DNA from: Fibrobacterota bacterium
GTDB taxonomy: Bacteria > Fibrobacterota > Fibrobacteria > UBA11236
NCBI GenBank assembly: GCA_947482115.1
Contig: CANKII010000003.1
Span: 1 to 64,000, forward strand
Direction: 5' to 3'
Length of the DNA: 64,000 nt
Below, piece after piece: positions 1 through 8,125 of this stretch. The notes under the pieces were generated by a model that worked only from the letters and a program-made list of their open reading frames with translations, searched no databases and had not been told where the DNA came from. Position 1 is the stretch's first letter, and each line of letters starts with the position of its first letter. Position numbers and translations under genes: made by a program.

Positions 1-76
1 CCCTGCAAGCCTATATTCCCACCTCCGTTTTTTGGGCTTTGAGCTCAAAAACAGCCTTTCTTGCTCAATGAAGTGG

Positions 77-198
77 AGAATCGTCATCGGATGGACCCCA
101 GGTTTTGGGTCTGTAGCTCAGTTGGTTAGAGCATCGCTCTGATAAGGCGGGGGTCGGAGGTTCAAGTCCTCCCAGGCCCACCATCCGATGACGGTTCT
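77..198. repeat. Long inverted repeat enclosing tRNA-Ile
   Basis: Bases 77-94 pair with 181-198 in an 18-bp helix with one G-T wobble (81/194). The 13 inner pairs are perfect (CGTCATCGGATGG at 82-94). The helix encloses the whole tRNA-Ile body and the right arm begins inside its encoded CCA. Such stems around structural RNA precursors are usual RNase III processing sites in rRNA operons; around a single tRNA it is unusual. The processing role is inference. Confidence 0.75.
107..183 (+). tRNA. tRNA-Ile (anticodon GAT)
   Basis: A full cloverleaf can be drawn. The acceptor GGGTCTG pairs with CAGGCCC at 173-179, the discriminator is A180, and CCA is encoded at 181-183. The T arm is GGAGG/CCTCC around TTCAAGT, and the anticodon loop CTGATAA reads isoleucine. 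The Ile(GAT)-Ala(TGC) pair normally sits in the 16S-23S spacer, but no rRNA is visible on either side here and pgi follows. Confidence 0.95.
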
Positions 199-204
199 TT
201 TTTT

Positions 205-280
205 GGGGTTATAGCTCAGTTGGTAGAGCACCTGCTTTGCATGCAGGGGGTCAGGAGTTCGACTCTCCTTAACTCCACCA
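205..280 (+). tRNA. tRNA-Ala (anticodon TGC)
   Basis: The acceptor GGGGTTA pairs with TAACTCC. The anticodon stem CCTGC/GCAGG holds loop TTTGCAT, so the anticodon is TGC. The T loop is TTCGACT and CCA is encoded at 278-280. It lies 21 bp after tRNA-Ile on the same strand and is probably co-transcribed with it. A T-rich stretch follows before the convergent pgi stop codon. Confidence 0.96.
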
Positions 281-293
281 TTTATTTTTCAGA

Positions 294-1967
294 CTACTTC
301 CGATTCTTCCAATAATACTGCAACAGGGCGTTGGTCGACGCATCGTGTTTGAGAGGAATGGATGCATCCTTCTCCCCTGCTTCCATTTCTCCGAGTAACG
401 CCTTCGCCAGCTGCTTGCCCAATTCCACGCCCATTTGATCGTAGCTGTTCACATCCCAAATCACACCCTGCACGAAAATTTTGTGCTCATAAAGAGCCAC
501 TAGAGCGCCCAGTGTTTCCGGCGTCAACTTCGACATCACAATCGTATTCGTGGGCCGACTGCCTTCGAAAACTTTATACGGGGCCAGTGATTTGATTTCC
601 GCCTCGGGCAATCCCTGCTGGCGCAACTCCGCCTCCGCTTCGGCAAGAGTCTTCCCCACCATCAACGCCTCGGTTTGCGCGAAGCAATTCGCCATGAGAA
701 TGCGATGATGATCGCCCATGGGATTCTGCGATTGCATCGGTGCGATGAAGTCGGAGGAAATGAGGCGCGTTCCCTGATGGATCAACTGATAAAAGGAATG
801 CTGCCCGTTGGTTCCGGGTTCGCCCCAGATGATGGGTCCGGTGGGATAATCCACACGCTCGCCGGAGCGCGTCATGAACTTCCCGTTGGATTCCATGTCT
901 GCCTGCTGCAAATACGCGGCCAGACGGTGGAGATATTGATCGTAAGGGAAAATGCCGTGAGTCTCTGCGCCAAAAAAATCGGTGTACCAAACTCCAAGCG
1001 AAGCAAGAATCATCGGAAGATTTTTTTCGGACGGGGCTTCGCGAAAATGCGTGTCCATGGCATAAGCGCCGCGCAGAAACGCGTGGAAATTCTCGAAACC
1101 GATGAACAGGGCAATGGGCAATCCAATCGCGCTCCAGCAGGAATAACGTCCGCCCACCCAATCCCAAAACTCAAAGGCATTGTCCGGATCGATTCCGAAA
1201 GCCTTGACCGCAGGGATGTTCGTAGAAAGGGCCGCGAAGTGTTTCGCCACGGCGGAAGCGTCGCCTCCCATTGCCTGCAACAACGCCTTACGGGCACTGT
1301 GCGCATTGGTCATGGTTTCCTGTGTGGTGAAAGTCTTTGACGCCACGAGAAACAAGGTTTGATCCAGTTCGACTTCACGCAGAATTTCAGCGAGATGCGT
1401 TCCGTCCACATTGGAAACGAAATACACGACAATGCGACGCTCGCCGGACGCATCATTGGCATAAGGCCGCAGGGCCTCGGTGATCATGACCGGACCAAGA
1501 TCCGAACCGCCAATACCGATATTCACCACATGCCGGATCGGTTTTCCGGTGTGCCCCTTCCATGCACCCGATCGAACGCGATCGCAAAAGACTCGCATTT
1601 TTTCCAGCACGGCCCGCACTTTCGGCATGACATCTTCGCCATCCGCCAGAATCGGATCGGAACCCTGATACCGCAACGCCGTATGCAACACCGCGCGTTT
1701 CTCGGTGAAATTGATTTTGTCGCCCCGGAACATGGCGTCCCGCGCGGCTTCAACACCGGCTTGCGCCATCAAGGACCGCAACAGTCCAAGCGTTTGATCC
1801 TGTATCAGATTCTTGCTGTAATCCAGATGGAGGCCGCAGGCTTCGGCTTGATATCGATCCGCACGGGCGGAATCCTCGGTGAAAAGTTCGCGGAGCTTCC
1901 ATTGCGAAGCGTCCGAATGATGTTTTTTAAGGGCGTTCCAAGCGGGACTGAGGGTTAAAGAGCTCAC
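294..1967 (-). CDS. pgi: Glucose-6-phosphate isomerase
   Basis: Interconverts glucose 6-phosphate and fructose 6-phosphate in glycolysis and gluconeogenesis, in the cytoplasm. The 557-residue product has the usual length of the long (E. coli-type) family. It carries GIGGSDLGP near residue 150, SKTFTTQET near 210, the PGI signature [14 protein letters not shown] near 270 and the second signature region with [15 protein letters not shown] near 385. The start is GTG with AAGG just upstream. It reads convergently towards the two tRNA genes and divergently from the gene at 2036. Confidence 0.97.
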   Translation of the reverse strand: MSSLTLSPAWNALKKHHSDASQWKLRELFTEDSARADRYQAEACGLHLDYSKNLIQDQTLGLLRSLMAQAGVEAARDAMFRGDKINFTEKRAVLHTALRYQGSDPILADGEDVMPKVRAVLEKMRVFCDRVRSGAWKGHTGKPIRHVVNIGIGGSDLGPVMITEALRPYANDASGERRIVVYFVSNVDGTHLAEILREVELDQTLFLVASKTFTTQETMTNAHSARKALLQAMGGDASAVAKHFAALSTNIPAVKAFGIDPDNAFEFWDWVGGRYSCWSAIGLPIALFIGFENFHAFLRGAYAMDTHFREAPSEKNLPMILASLGVWYTDFFGAETHGIFPYDQYLHRLAAYLQQADMESNGKFMTRSGERVDYPTGPIIWGEPGTNGQHSFYQLIHQGTRLISSDFIAPMQSQNPMGDHHRILMANCFAQTEALMVGKTLAEAEAELRQQGLPEAEIKSLAPYKVFEGSRPTNTIVMSKLTPETLGALVALYEHKIFVQGVIWDVNSYDQMGVELGKQLAKALLGEMEAGEKDASIPLKHDASTNALLQYYWKNRK

Positions 1968-1978
1968 TTTTTTTCCTT

Positions 1979-2014
1979 CTTCTATCCGGTAAATTTACCC
2001 GGAAAAGATAGAAG
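1979..2014. promoter_or_regulatory. Palindrome between divergent pgi and 2036 gene
   Basis: The 68-bp intergenic region holds nested dyads: CTTCTATC (1979-1986) pairs with GATAGAAG (2007-2014), and inside lies the perfect 12-bp palindrome GGTAAATTTACC (1988-1999). It covers the space where both divergent promoters must lie, so a shared operator is a reasonable inference. No regulator is identified. Confidence 0.5.
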
Positions 2015-2035
2015 GTTCTAGTTTCTCATTTTAAC

Positions 2036-2629
2036 ATGTCCACGAATTCACCCGTTCCCGGAAAAAAAATCGTCTTCATCCTCTTCGCGATGGCCATTGC
2101 CTTGTGCCTTACCGTATTCCTCTTTGGACTCCGGGAGAAACACCGGCGGCAGGCCGGATTACCCGAAGCCACCGCTACGGAGAATTTCCCGATAAGGGAT
2201 CTTCTCGATTCCATGCCCAAGGATTGGACCCGAATTTCGCTGATTGAAGGACAGGGTTGGAGGATTTTTGTTCCCTGCGGTTCCCAATCGGGGACTTTGC
2301 GCGTCTTACCGGATTCCACCGGCCGGATGGAACTGCAATGTGAATTTTGCGATTCGCTGGATCAGGCCGATATTTACAAAGCGATGCGCTATGCCGGGGG
2401 CGATAAACTGGAAATGGATTTGGGCGGCTTGGGCACGGCCACTTCCGAACGTGTGAACGACGCCGTGGCGGATCGTTTCGCAGAAGCTCCGGTAAAAGGT
2501 CATGTATTGACCTGGCATTATTCCGCAAATGACAGTCTTGTTTTTGTTCCCACTTCGGATGCCGGAGAGTTTGAGATATTAAAGGCGGATGATGAAAGCC
2601 CGGAGGGCTGCAGCGGGGACCGCCCTTAG
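2036..2629 (+). CDS. Hypothetical membrane-anchored protein
   Basis: A 197-residue protein with a short basic N-terminus, one hydrophobic segment (about residues 12-31, IVFILFAMAIALCLTVFLF) and a charged stretch REKHRR, then a soluble domain. It is probably anchored in the inner membrane with the bulk outside the cytoplasm. No known domain is recognised. Two Cys-containing motifs (FVPCGS, LQCEFCDSLD) may form a disulfide or bind metal. It converges on rsmE, with the two stop codons 1 bp apart. Confidence 0.7.
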   Translation: MSTNSPVPGKKIVFILFAMAIALCLTVFLFGLREKHRRQAGLPEATATENFPIRDLLDSMPKDWTRISLIEGQGWRIFVPCGSQSGTLRVLPDSTGRMELQCEFCDSLDQADIYKAMRYAGGDKLEMDLGGLGTATSERVNDAVADRFAEAPVKGHVLTWHYSANDSLVFVPTSDAGEFEILKADDESPEGCSGDRP

Positions 2630-2630
2630 G

Positions 2631-3344
2631 CTATCGTCCTATCAAGTTTCCCAATGCCGCGACAGGAGCGTGGATTGCGCGCAACCGCGTGGGACCCAAG
2701 CTGAGTTGATAACAATTCTCCTGCGCCTGCAAATACTCCAATTCCGAATTCGAGAAGCCGCCTTCCGGCCCGATGAGTACATGCATAATCGACGGCGATG
2801 GAGTTGGAATCGTATCCTGACCGGGATGCGCCAAGGCCAGTGGAATGTTTCGATGGCGTTCCCGCCATGTACGCAAATCCTCCGGTGGATGAATACGCGT
2901 CAGCCAGGATTTTTTTGCCTGTTTCAATGCTGTGAGACTTTTTTGACGCAGCCGTTCCATCAAGCGATCAAAATTCTGTCCGTTGAACTCACTGCTGTGA
3001 TCTGTTTGCAGCAAAAACACATCCCCCACGGCAAATTCACAAACAGCTTCAATCGGCTCTTCCACATCGCGACCTTTCAGCAACCCAATCGCGAGACTCA
3101 AACCCGGAGCTTCCGGTTCATTCAGGATGCATTCCAGAATATCGATACGGCCCGTATCCGAAACCAGTTTTGCGCGGAAGACCGAGCCTAACCCATTGGA
3201 TACAATGATGTCCGTTCCCAGTCTCAAGCGCAGCGCACGCATAGCATGATGCGCTTCCTCCACAGGCAAGGGAAGTTCGCCCAGTTGTTCCACCGGAGCA
3301 TAAAACCAGGTCTCGTCAAAAAGATTCTCCGCGGCCAAACTCAA
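2631..3344 (-). CDS. rsmE: 16S rRNA m3U1498 methyltransferase (RsmE family)
   Basis: SAM-dependent N3-methylation of U1498 in 16S rRNA is the known role of this family. The 237-residue length fits. The C-terminal SPOUT knot shows VLIGPEGGFSNSELEYL near residue 185 and LSLGPTRLRAIHA near 215, where most homologues have LG.RILR.ETA; the second motif is somewhat divergent. The start is TTG, sharing the TTGA overlap with the upstream radical SAM stop codon, so the two are translationally coupled. Confidence 0.93.
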   Translation of the reverse strand: MSLAAENLFDETWFYAPVEQLGELPLPVEEAHHAMRALRLRLGTDIIVSNGLGSVFRAKLVSDTGRIDILECILNEPEAPGLSLAIGLLKGRDVEEPIEAVCEFAVGDVFLLQTDHSSEFNGQNFDRLMERLRQKSLTALKQAKKSWLTRIHPPEDLRTWRERHRNIPLALAHPGQDTIPTPSPSIMHVLIGPEGGFSNSELEYLQAQENCYQLSLGPTRLRAIHAPVAALGNLIGR

Positions 3345-4213
3345 TCCCCACTTCCATAAACACGGGCCGGAATGCCCAAGGCTTCGATGCGAACCCGTAT
3401 GGATTCGAGCAGAGGTTTATCCACGGCAACAATACTGGCATCCGATGGACGGCGGGCCAGCGTGTACAATTGCACTTCCAGAATGCGCGAACCGGCATCA
3501 CGGATCCGGCGCAACCGCTGTAAATAGGCCTCCACTTCCTCCTTGTTCCAATCCCAGCCTTCACTGGCAAAGCGACAGAAGAAGGATTGAATCTTGAACG
3601 GGGAAGTTTTTCCCAACGAAATGAGATTTTCCTCGATGCGATCCAGCGAGATCCGGCTGATATTCACTCTTTGGAACCATGTTTCAGTACCTGCATCCAG
3701 CTTGGCCCACACTTCACCTCGCCCCTTAAGCAAGGCTTCGACGCCCGCCTGGACTTTGGGTCGATCCAACAAAGTGGCATTGGTGATCAACACCAGTTTA
3801 AAATCCAGTTGAGAGTGCGCCAGTTGCAATTCATGCAACAGGGCGCACACATCGGCAAACTCAGGAACGAGGGTCGGCTCACCGTCGCCGGACAACGCCA
3901 CATCACACAGTTTTTTATCCGCATCGGGCAAAGCATCGAACAAGGGCAAACGACAAATCCCGTTTTCATCCACCGAACTCAACAGGGCCTCGACTTCTTC
4001 CCGAATGCGCGGCAAGTCGATTATTTGTTCCTTACCCGGTGGTGTGCGATCGACCTGGCAATAGGGACAATCGAAATTGCAAATTTTGTCGGGATTCAAA
4101 TTCACACCGATGGAAACTCCGCCGGAACGCCGCGACAATACGGGATACGCATAAGTGAAGTTCGCGTATTCGCGCGGATGGAGCCGTTGTAGTTTTTCCT
4201 TGACCGAGGCCAT
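3341..4213 (-). CDS. Radical SAM protein, COG0731 (wyosine-synthase-like)
   Basis: A 290-residue radical SAM enzyme with the cluster motif CNFDCPYC (CxxxCxxC) about 50 residues in, preceded by GVNLNPDKI and followed by QVDRTPPG. This layout is typical of the bacterial family related to archaeal wyosine synthase; its reaction in bacteria is not settled. The ATG at 4213 (MASVKEKLQ) is chosen over an upstream start because it clears the lpxB stop codon at 4218. It sits in a tight minus-strand run HAD-lpxB-radical SAM-rsmE. Confidence 0.85.
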   Translation of the reverse strand: MASVKEKLQRLHPREYANFTYAYPVLSRRSGGVSIGVNLNPDKICNFDCPYCQVDRTPPGKEQIIDLPRIREEVEALLSSVDENGICRLPLFDALPDADKKLCDVALSGDGEPTLVPEFADVCALLHELQLAHSQLDFKLVLITNATLLDRPKVQAGVEALLKGRGEVWAKLDAGTETWFQRVNISRISLDRIEENLISLGKTSPFKIQSFFCRFASEGWDWNKEEVEAYLQRLRRIRDAGSRILEVQLYTLARRPSDASIVAVDKPLLESIRVRIEALGIPARVYGSGD

Positions 4214-4217
4214 GGAC

Positions 4218-5315
4218 TTAAAGTAACAGTTCCAAACAGGCCTGTACGCCCGTTTCAACACCATTGAATAGCCCCATTTTCTTTTGAATTGCAATCCTGT
4301 CTTCGTCCGATATGTCTGAAGCATTCTGTAAAATGGGTGGCTGACGTTTAAAATTCTTTGCTGTCCCGACCCACTCCGGAAAAACTTCCTTGTCCAGCAA
4401 CAGATTTGGCAGCGCCGTAAAACGATTCCGCAATTTTCTCCGACCCATCCACAAGGTCAAGGGATCTAGCACAGCCCAAACCGACGTCGGTATTCGATGG
4501 AGGAAAAGTTCGAGGGTCATTGTGCCGGGAAAGGAAATCGCACTGGCGGCACGTGAGAAAGCTTCTTCGGAATCGGCAAGTATTGCGGGGCCTCGATACA
4601 ATCCGCCGGTGGCTGAGCGTAGCCGAAGCCCGGCGGACCACTCGGCCACCGCTACTTCGACATCCTTGACCAAATACTTGGGTGTCAAGATATCGATTCC
4701 GTTTTTCCAATCAGAAACCTGCTGGAGCCATAAGGGAAGATTACGGCGCAGAACTTCACGACGGCTACCGGGACAAAGCAAAAGACGATCTCCGAATGGT
4801 GGAGAACCGGATGGAGCTGAAAAGAAATGACCCTGACAAAGCCGAGTTGCCCAAGGCTCATAGAATTTCAATTCAAAGGGAAACAACACTTGCAGTGAAA
4901 CTCCGTTTAAGCTTCTTCGCAAGCGATGAAGTCTCGGCCCGGGATTCCGGTAAGCCCACAATTGGGGAGGTGCGACATAGTGAACCCGTAATCCAAGGCG
5001 CTTCGCATAACGCACCAGACCCACATTCATTCCGGGATAATCCACCAGCAAAACCAAATCCGGTTGAAACTCCCGAAGCGCTTTCTTCAAACGAAGATAG
5101 GCTGAGGTCAAAAATACTCCGCGCCGAAACACATCCCCCACACCGCTCACTGCTAATTGCTGAATGGGGAGAAGGGATTTCAAACCCTGTGTTTCACTTA
5201 AGGGCCCGCCAAATCCGCTTGCTTCCAAATCCGGAAAATGCGCGCGCAAACCCTTGAGCAAAGCGGCGAGAATGCGATCGCCTGATGCCTCCCCCGCTCC
5301 TGCGAAGACTCTCAT
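4218..5315 (-). CDS. lpxB: Lipid-A-disaccharide synthase
   Basis: A GT19 glycosyltransferase that joins UDP-diacylglucosamine and lipid X to form the lipid A disaccharide, peripherally on the inner membrane. The 365-residue product opens with AGEASGD, has VDYPGMNVGLVRYAKRLG near residue 93 and APPQLWAYRNPG near 115, and has FPGTMTLELFL in the C-terminal half. The stretch AEWSAGLRLRSATGGL near residue 230 is encoded by a palindromic repeat (4602-4650) and is probably an insertion. It overlaps the HAD gene start by 4 bp and belongs with lpxK at 28.6 kb in lipid A synthesis. Confidence 0.93.
   Translation of the reverse strand: MRVFAGAGEASGDRILAALLKGLRAHFPDLEASGFGGPLSETQGLKSLLPIQQLAVSGVGDVFRRGVFLTSAYLRLKKALREFQPDLVLLVDYPGMNVGLVRYAKRLGLRVHYVAPPQLWAYRNPGPRLHRLRRSLNGVSLQVLFPFELKFYEPWATRLCQGHFFSAPSGSPPFGDRLLLCPGSRREVLRRNLPLWLQQVSDWKNGIDILTPKYLVKDVEVAVAEWSAGLRLRSATGGLYRGPAILADSEEAFSRAASAISFPGTMTLELFLHRIPTSVWAVLDPLTLWMGRRKLRNRFTALPNLLLDKEVFPEWVGTAKNFKRQPPILQNASDISDEDRIAIQKKMGLFNGVETGVQACLELLL
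4602..4650. repeat. Palindromic repeat family 1 inside lpxB
   Basis: The core TGAGCGTAGCCGAAG matches the core found inside valS. It is flanked by short inverted arms TCCGCCG/CGGCGGA and GGTGGC/GCCACC. The repeat is in an open frame of lpxB and contributes roughly 16 residues. Related copies lie at 5373, 38168, 40075, 40780, 46577 and 51003. Confidence 0.75.
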
Positions 5316-6022
5316 GACAATGTTTCGGGATCCAGTTCCAACAGGGAATCCACTACACGATGATCACGCGACGGTCCCTGAGCGGAGTCGAAGGGCCGAG
5401 CGTTGATGGCATCATGTGGACGAACCCACACCGTGGACCATCCGCGCAAACGGGCCTGCTCCAGATTGTCCAATCGATCGTCTGCGAAAATAATTTCGGT
5501 CAGGGACGGATGGCGTTCACGTACATAGGCTTCAACTTTGGTAAACGCTTCCACTTCGGGTTTTCCAATCCATTCCATGAATCCGATGTCAAAGATTCCC
5601 AGCAGGGTTCCGGGGTTTTCTCCGCCGGAATTTTCTGCCAGCAGATCATTGAATCCCATGGATGTCAGGCATCGATCGACCCAGTCCCGCCGGGCATTGG
5701 TAAACAGATAGGTCGGAACCTTTCCGCCGACCGCAATAAGCCATTCCCGCAAAAGCGGATTCGGAGGAGGCATCTGTTCATCTTCCAGGTCCTGGATGAA
5801 ATCGCAATAACGTTCCCGATCCACTCCGTGCAAAATCTCCATCCCCTTCAATGTCGTTCCATACCGGGCGGATAAATCCTGTCGCAAGGCATCGGCTGCA
5901 TCGAAGGAAAGATTCAGATGATTGCGGAGATATTGCGCAATTCGCGCATCCACGGCATCACCGGTGGGCAAGGTTGACGAATAAAGGGTGTGATCCAGAT
6001 CGAGAAGGAGTATGGAAGGCAT
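5312..6022 (-). CDS. HAD-family hydrolase, pyrimidine 5'-nucleotidase-like
   Basis: A HAD-superfamily phosphatase, cytoplasmic. Motif I is DLDHTLYSS, starting at residue 7 from the chosen ATG (MPSILLLDLD); motif II is LFTNARRDW near 112; motif III/IV is IIFADDRLDNLEQA near 180. The layout fits the Sdt1/PhoP-like pyrimidine 5'-nucleotidase subgroup; the substrate is inferred. A TTG 18 bp upstream is an alternative start. The C-terminal FDSAQGPSRDH is encoded by a palindromic repeat. It is the first gene of the run leading to lpxB. Confidence 0.82.
   Translation of the reverse strand: MPSILLLDLDHTLYSSTLPTGDAVDARIAQYLRNHLNLSFDAADALRQDLSARYGTTLKGMEILHGVDRERYCDFIQDLEDEQMPPPNPLLREWLIAVGGKVPTYLFTNARRDWVDRCLTSMGFNDLLAENSGGENPGTLLGIFDIGFMEWIGKPEVEAFTKVEAYVRERHPSLTEIIFADDRLDNLEQARLRGWSTVWVRPHDAINARPFDSAQGPSRDHRVVDSLLELDPETLS
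5373..5397. repeat. Palindromic repeat family 1 in HAD gene
   Basis: A 25-bp element with core TGAGCGGAGTCGAAG and flanking GGTCCC/GGGCC arms. It is read in frame on the minus strand as RPFDSAQGP, close to the C-terminus of the HAD protein. The same TGAGCGGAGTCGAAG core recurs (reverse complement) in the intergenic copy at 40075. Confidence 0.75.
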
Positions 6023-6121
6023 GGAAAGGGCAAAATGCAAAAATCTTCCCGGTCAGGTTACCGCTTTTATCCATCGGGCGTCAAAGGGGCTGAAATCAAT
6101 AATCTCTTGAAAGGAGACTGT

Positions 6122-7225
6122 ATGGAACCGATTCGACGCCCCTTAAACGGAATGTTTCTTTCACTCATGGTGTTCTTCGCGCTTGCATCCGCAACGTTCG
6201 CCCAGACAAAGTCCACCATTGCCGTGCTGAACATCGACAGCAAGGGCATGGTTCAGGATCCCGAGGCCATGGGTTACATGGTCCGGTTGGAACTGGAAAA
6301 AACCGGCGTCTATGCGGTCATGGATCGCTATGAAGTTGCCGAAATGCTTTCGACGAACAAGCAAAAAGCAGACAGTTGTTTCTCAACGAGCTGCCTTGTG
6401 GCTGCAGGGAAAAGACTCGGAGTTTCCAAAATGTTGAGCGGAAACGTGGAACGCTTCGGCGAAAAAATCGTCATCACATTGAGGCTGATCGACGTCGCTT
6501 CGGGAAGAATTGAAAAGAGCGAGGCCACCGAGTTCTTGAATCTCCCCGAAGTCCAAAGAATGATCTCCGTCTCCGTGGCCAAGATCGCCGGACTTCAACC
6601 CGATCCCACCACCGTTTCCCTGTTGATCGATTATGATACGCCGATAGAAAGTCCCAACACATCCTTCACCAACAACGGACCGAGAATGGGGTTTTCCTAT
6701 ACCATGGGCGATGCGGCAAAGAGATTGCAGGCCGGAAAAGATCAGCATGGCTTTGGAATGTATCCGGCAATCTTCCAGTTCGGATGGCAACAGGAGATCT
6801 CCTATATCAGCGCCGGTAATTTCCAGGCGCTCGTGGAATTCGTTCCCGCCATCGGCGGATTGGAAAGTGGGTTGCTGATCCCCTCCATGTCCGTCCTGCA
6901 AGGGTTCCGCGTTGGCAAAATGGGATTGGAATTTGCCCTCGGACCCACATTCCGGCTTGTACAATCGGCGGATGTATACAAAGCCGCCGATGGAACATGG
7001 CATCTGAAATCCGACGGGAATCCGAACAACCTGAAAGTCGAAACCCTGCCCGACACCCGCGGAGACTATAAATTTTCAACGAGCATGCTTTTAGTGGCCG
7101 GAATGACTTTCCGTTCGGGCTATCTCAACATGCCGGTGAACATCTATTACGCGCCGCGCAAGAATGCCGACGTTGTCGGCTTCTCTTTCGGCTTCAACGT
7201 CCACAAAAAGAAAAGCGTCGAGTAA
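6122..7225 (+). CDS. Secreted protein with CsgG/FlgO-like N-terminal domain
   Basis: A 367-residue exported protein. The ATG at 6122 follows AAAGGAG and gives a signal peptide ending near FAQ (residue 26). Residues 27-155 show the STIAVLNIDSKGM... / RLELEKTGVYAVMDRYE... / LGVSKMLSGNVERFGEKIVITLRLIDVASG pattern of FlgO/CsgG-type domains that assemble at the outer membrane. The remainder has alternating aromatic strands and ends with FSFGFNVHKKKS, resembling an outer-membrane barrel. The function is unknown; the gene is followed closely by two more exported proteins. Confidence 0.75.
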   Translation: MEPIRRPLNGMFLSLMVFFALASATFAQTKSTIAVLNIDSKGMVQDPEAMGYMVRLELEKTGVYAVMDRYEVAEMLSTNKQKADSCFSTSCLVAAGKRLGVSKMLSGNVERFGEKIVITLRLIDVASGRIEKSEATEFLNLPEVQRMISVSVAKIAGLQPDPTTVSLLIDYDTPIESPNTSFTNNGPRMGFSYTMGDAAKRLQAGKDQHGFGMYPAIFQFGWQQEISYISAGNFQALVEFVPAIGGLESGLLIPSMSVLQGFRVGKMGLEFALGPTFRLVQSADVYKAADGTWHLKSDGNPNNLKVETLPDTRGDYKFSTSMLLVAGMTFRSGYLNMPVNIYYAPRKNADVVGFSFGFNVHKKKSVE

Positions 7226-7231
7226 CGGAAC

Positions 7232-7642
7232 ATGTTCGTCATACCCGCCCTGATTCTGCTGTTCCTTCTGACCTCCGCATTTGCGCAGCAGAAGGACAGC
7301 CTTGAAACGACACCGGACACGGACAGTGTCGCGGCGGAAACGGCGAATACCGCAAAAGCAACCGTCGCTCCCGGAATTCAAATCTCCTCGGAACAGGGAA
7401 AAATCATCGGCATCGATCAACTCGGTCCGGCGAAAATTCACTTCAAGGACGGGACGATGAAAGTGGCCTGCACCGTCAAGGAGATACACAAGGACTGGAT
7501 CGTGTATGAAAAGAACGGAGTCCTGCACGATCAAATGATCGACAAAATCTCCCGGGTGGAATTGTCCGAAAGAGCTACGCTGGAAATCATTTTCGACGAG
7601 AAGAACAAGCCCAAGATCATCGGGCGGGAAGAAAGAAGATAG
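7232..7642 (+). CDS. Small exported hypothetical protein
   Basis: A 136-residue protein with an N-terminal signal peptide (hydrophobic 3-17, cleavage near AFAQ). A Thr/Ala/Glu-rich linker follows, then a compact beta-rich domain with repeated short strands (KIHFKDGTMKVACTVKEIHKDWIVYEK). No family is recognised. It starts 7 bp after the preceding envelope gene and is probably in the same transcript. Confidence 0.65.
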   Translation: MFVIPALILLFLLTSAFAQQKDSLETTPDTDSVAAETANTAKATVAPGIQISSEQGKIIGIDQLGPAKIHFKDGTMKVACTVKEIHKDWIVYEKNGVLHDQMIDKISRVELSERATLEIIFDEKNKPKIIGREERR

Positions 7643-7675
7643 GCGGATTGTTCCGCCGGAAAGAAGGAGTCCCTC

Positions 7676-8125
7676 ATGTTCAACCTGAAAAAATCAACGT
7701 TCGCCTTTTTACTGTTCCACACCATTGCCATCCACGCTGGCGGCACGGACTCCCCCGTGGGACGATGGAAAACCTTTGACGATGAAACTGGAAAGGCCAA
7801 GTCCATCATCCGTGTCTATGAAGACAAAGGAGTTTTGTTGGGAAAGATCGATTCCCTGCTTCCATGGCCCGGAAAAAGTCCGGACCGAGTTTGTGAAGCC
7901 TGCACGGATGATCGCAAGGGCAAACCCATCCGTGGCATGATGGTGATGTGGGATTTACATGCGAAAGGATCGACCTGGGAGAATGGCCGCATTCTCGATC
8001 CGGCAAGTGGAAAAATCTACCGCTGCCGCATTGCGCTGGATCCCGGAGGAAAGTCACTCACCGTCCGCGGCTTCATCGGGATTTCACTTTTGGGAAGGTC
8101 GCAGAAATGGGAACGGGTGGAGTGA
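7676..8125 (+). CDS. DUF2147 family exported protein
   Basis: A 149-residue periplasmic protein with a signal peptide (residues 1-22) and the DUF2147 pattern: VGRWKTFDDETGKAKSIIRV, then DRVCEACTDDRKGKPIRGM, then GRILDPASGKIYRC and GFIGISLLGRSQKWERV at the end. The family's function is unknown; many members sit in envelope operons. The SD is AAGGAG upstream of the ATG. Its TGA stop codon is the first triplet of the repeat that starts the DUF559 unit. Confidence 0.85.
   Translation: MFNLKKSTFAFLLFHTIAIHAGGTDSPVGRWKTFDDETGKAKSIIRVYEDKGVLLGKIDSLLPWPGKSPDRVCEACTDDRKGKPIRGMMVMWDLHAKGSTWENGRILDPASGKIYRCRIALDPGGKSLTVRGFIGISLLGRSQKWERVE

Noticed and set aside
1-106. 16S rRNA 3' end before tRNA-Ile
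   Set aside because: No GGATCACCTCCTT-type end or other 16S sequence can be seen in these bases; only a short palindrome TTTGAGCTCAAA at 38-49.
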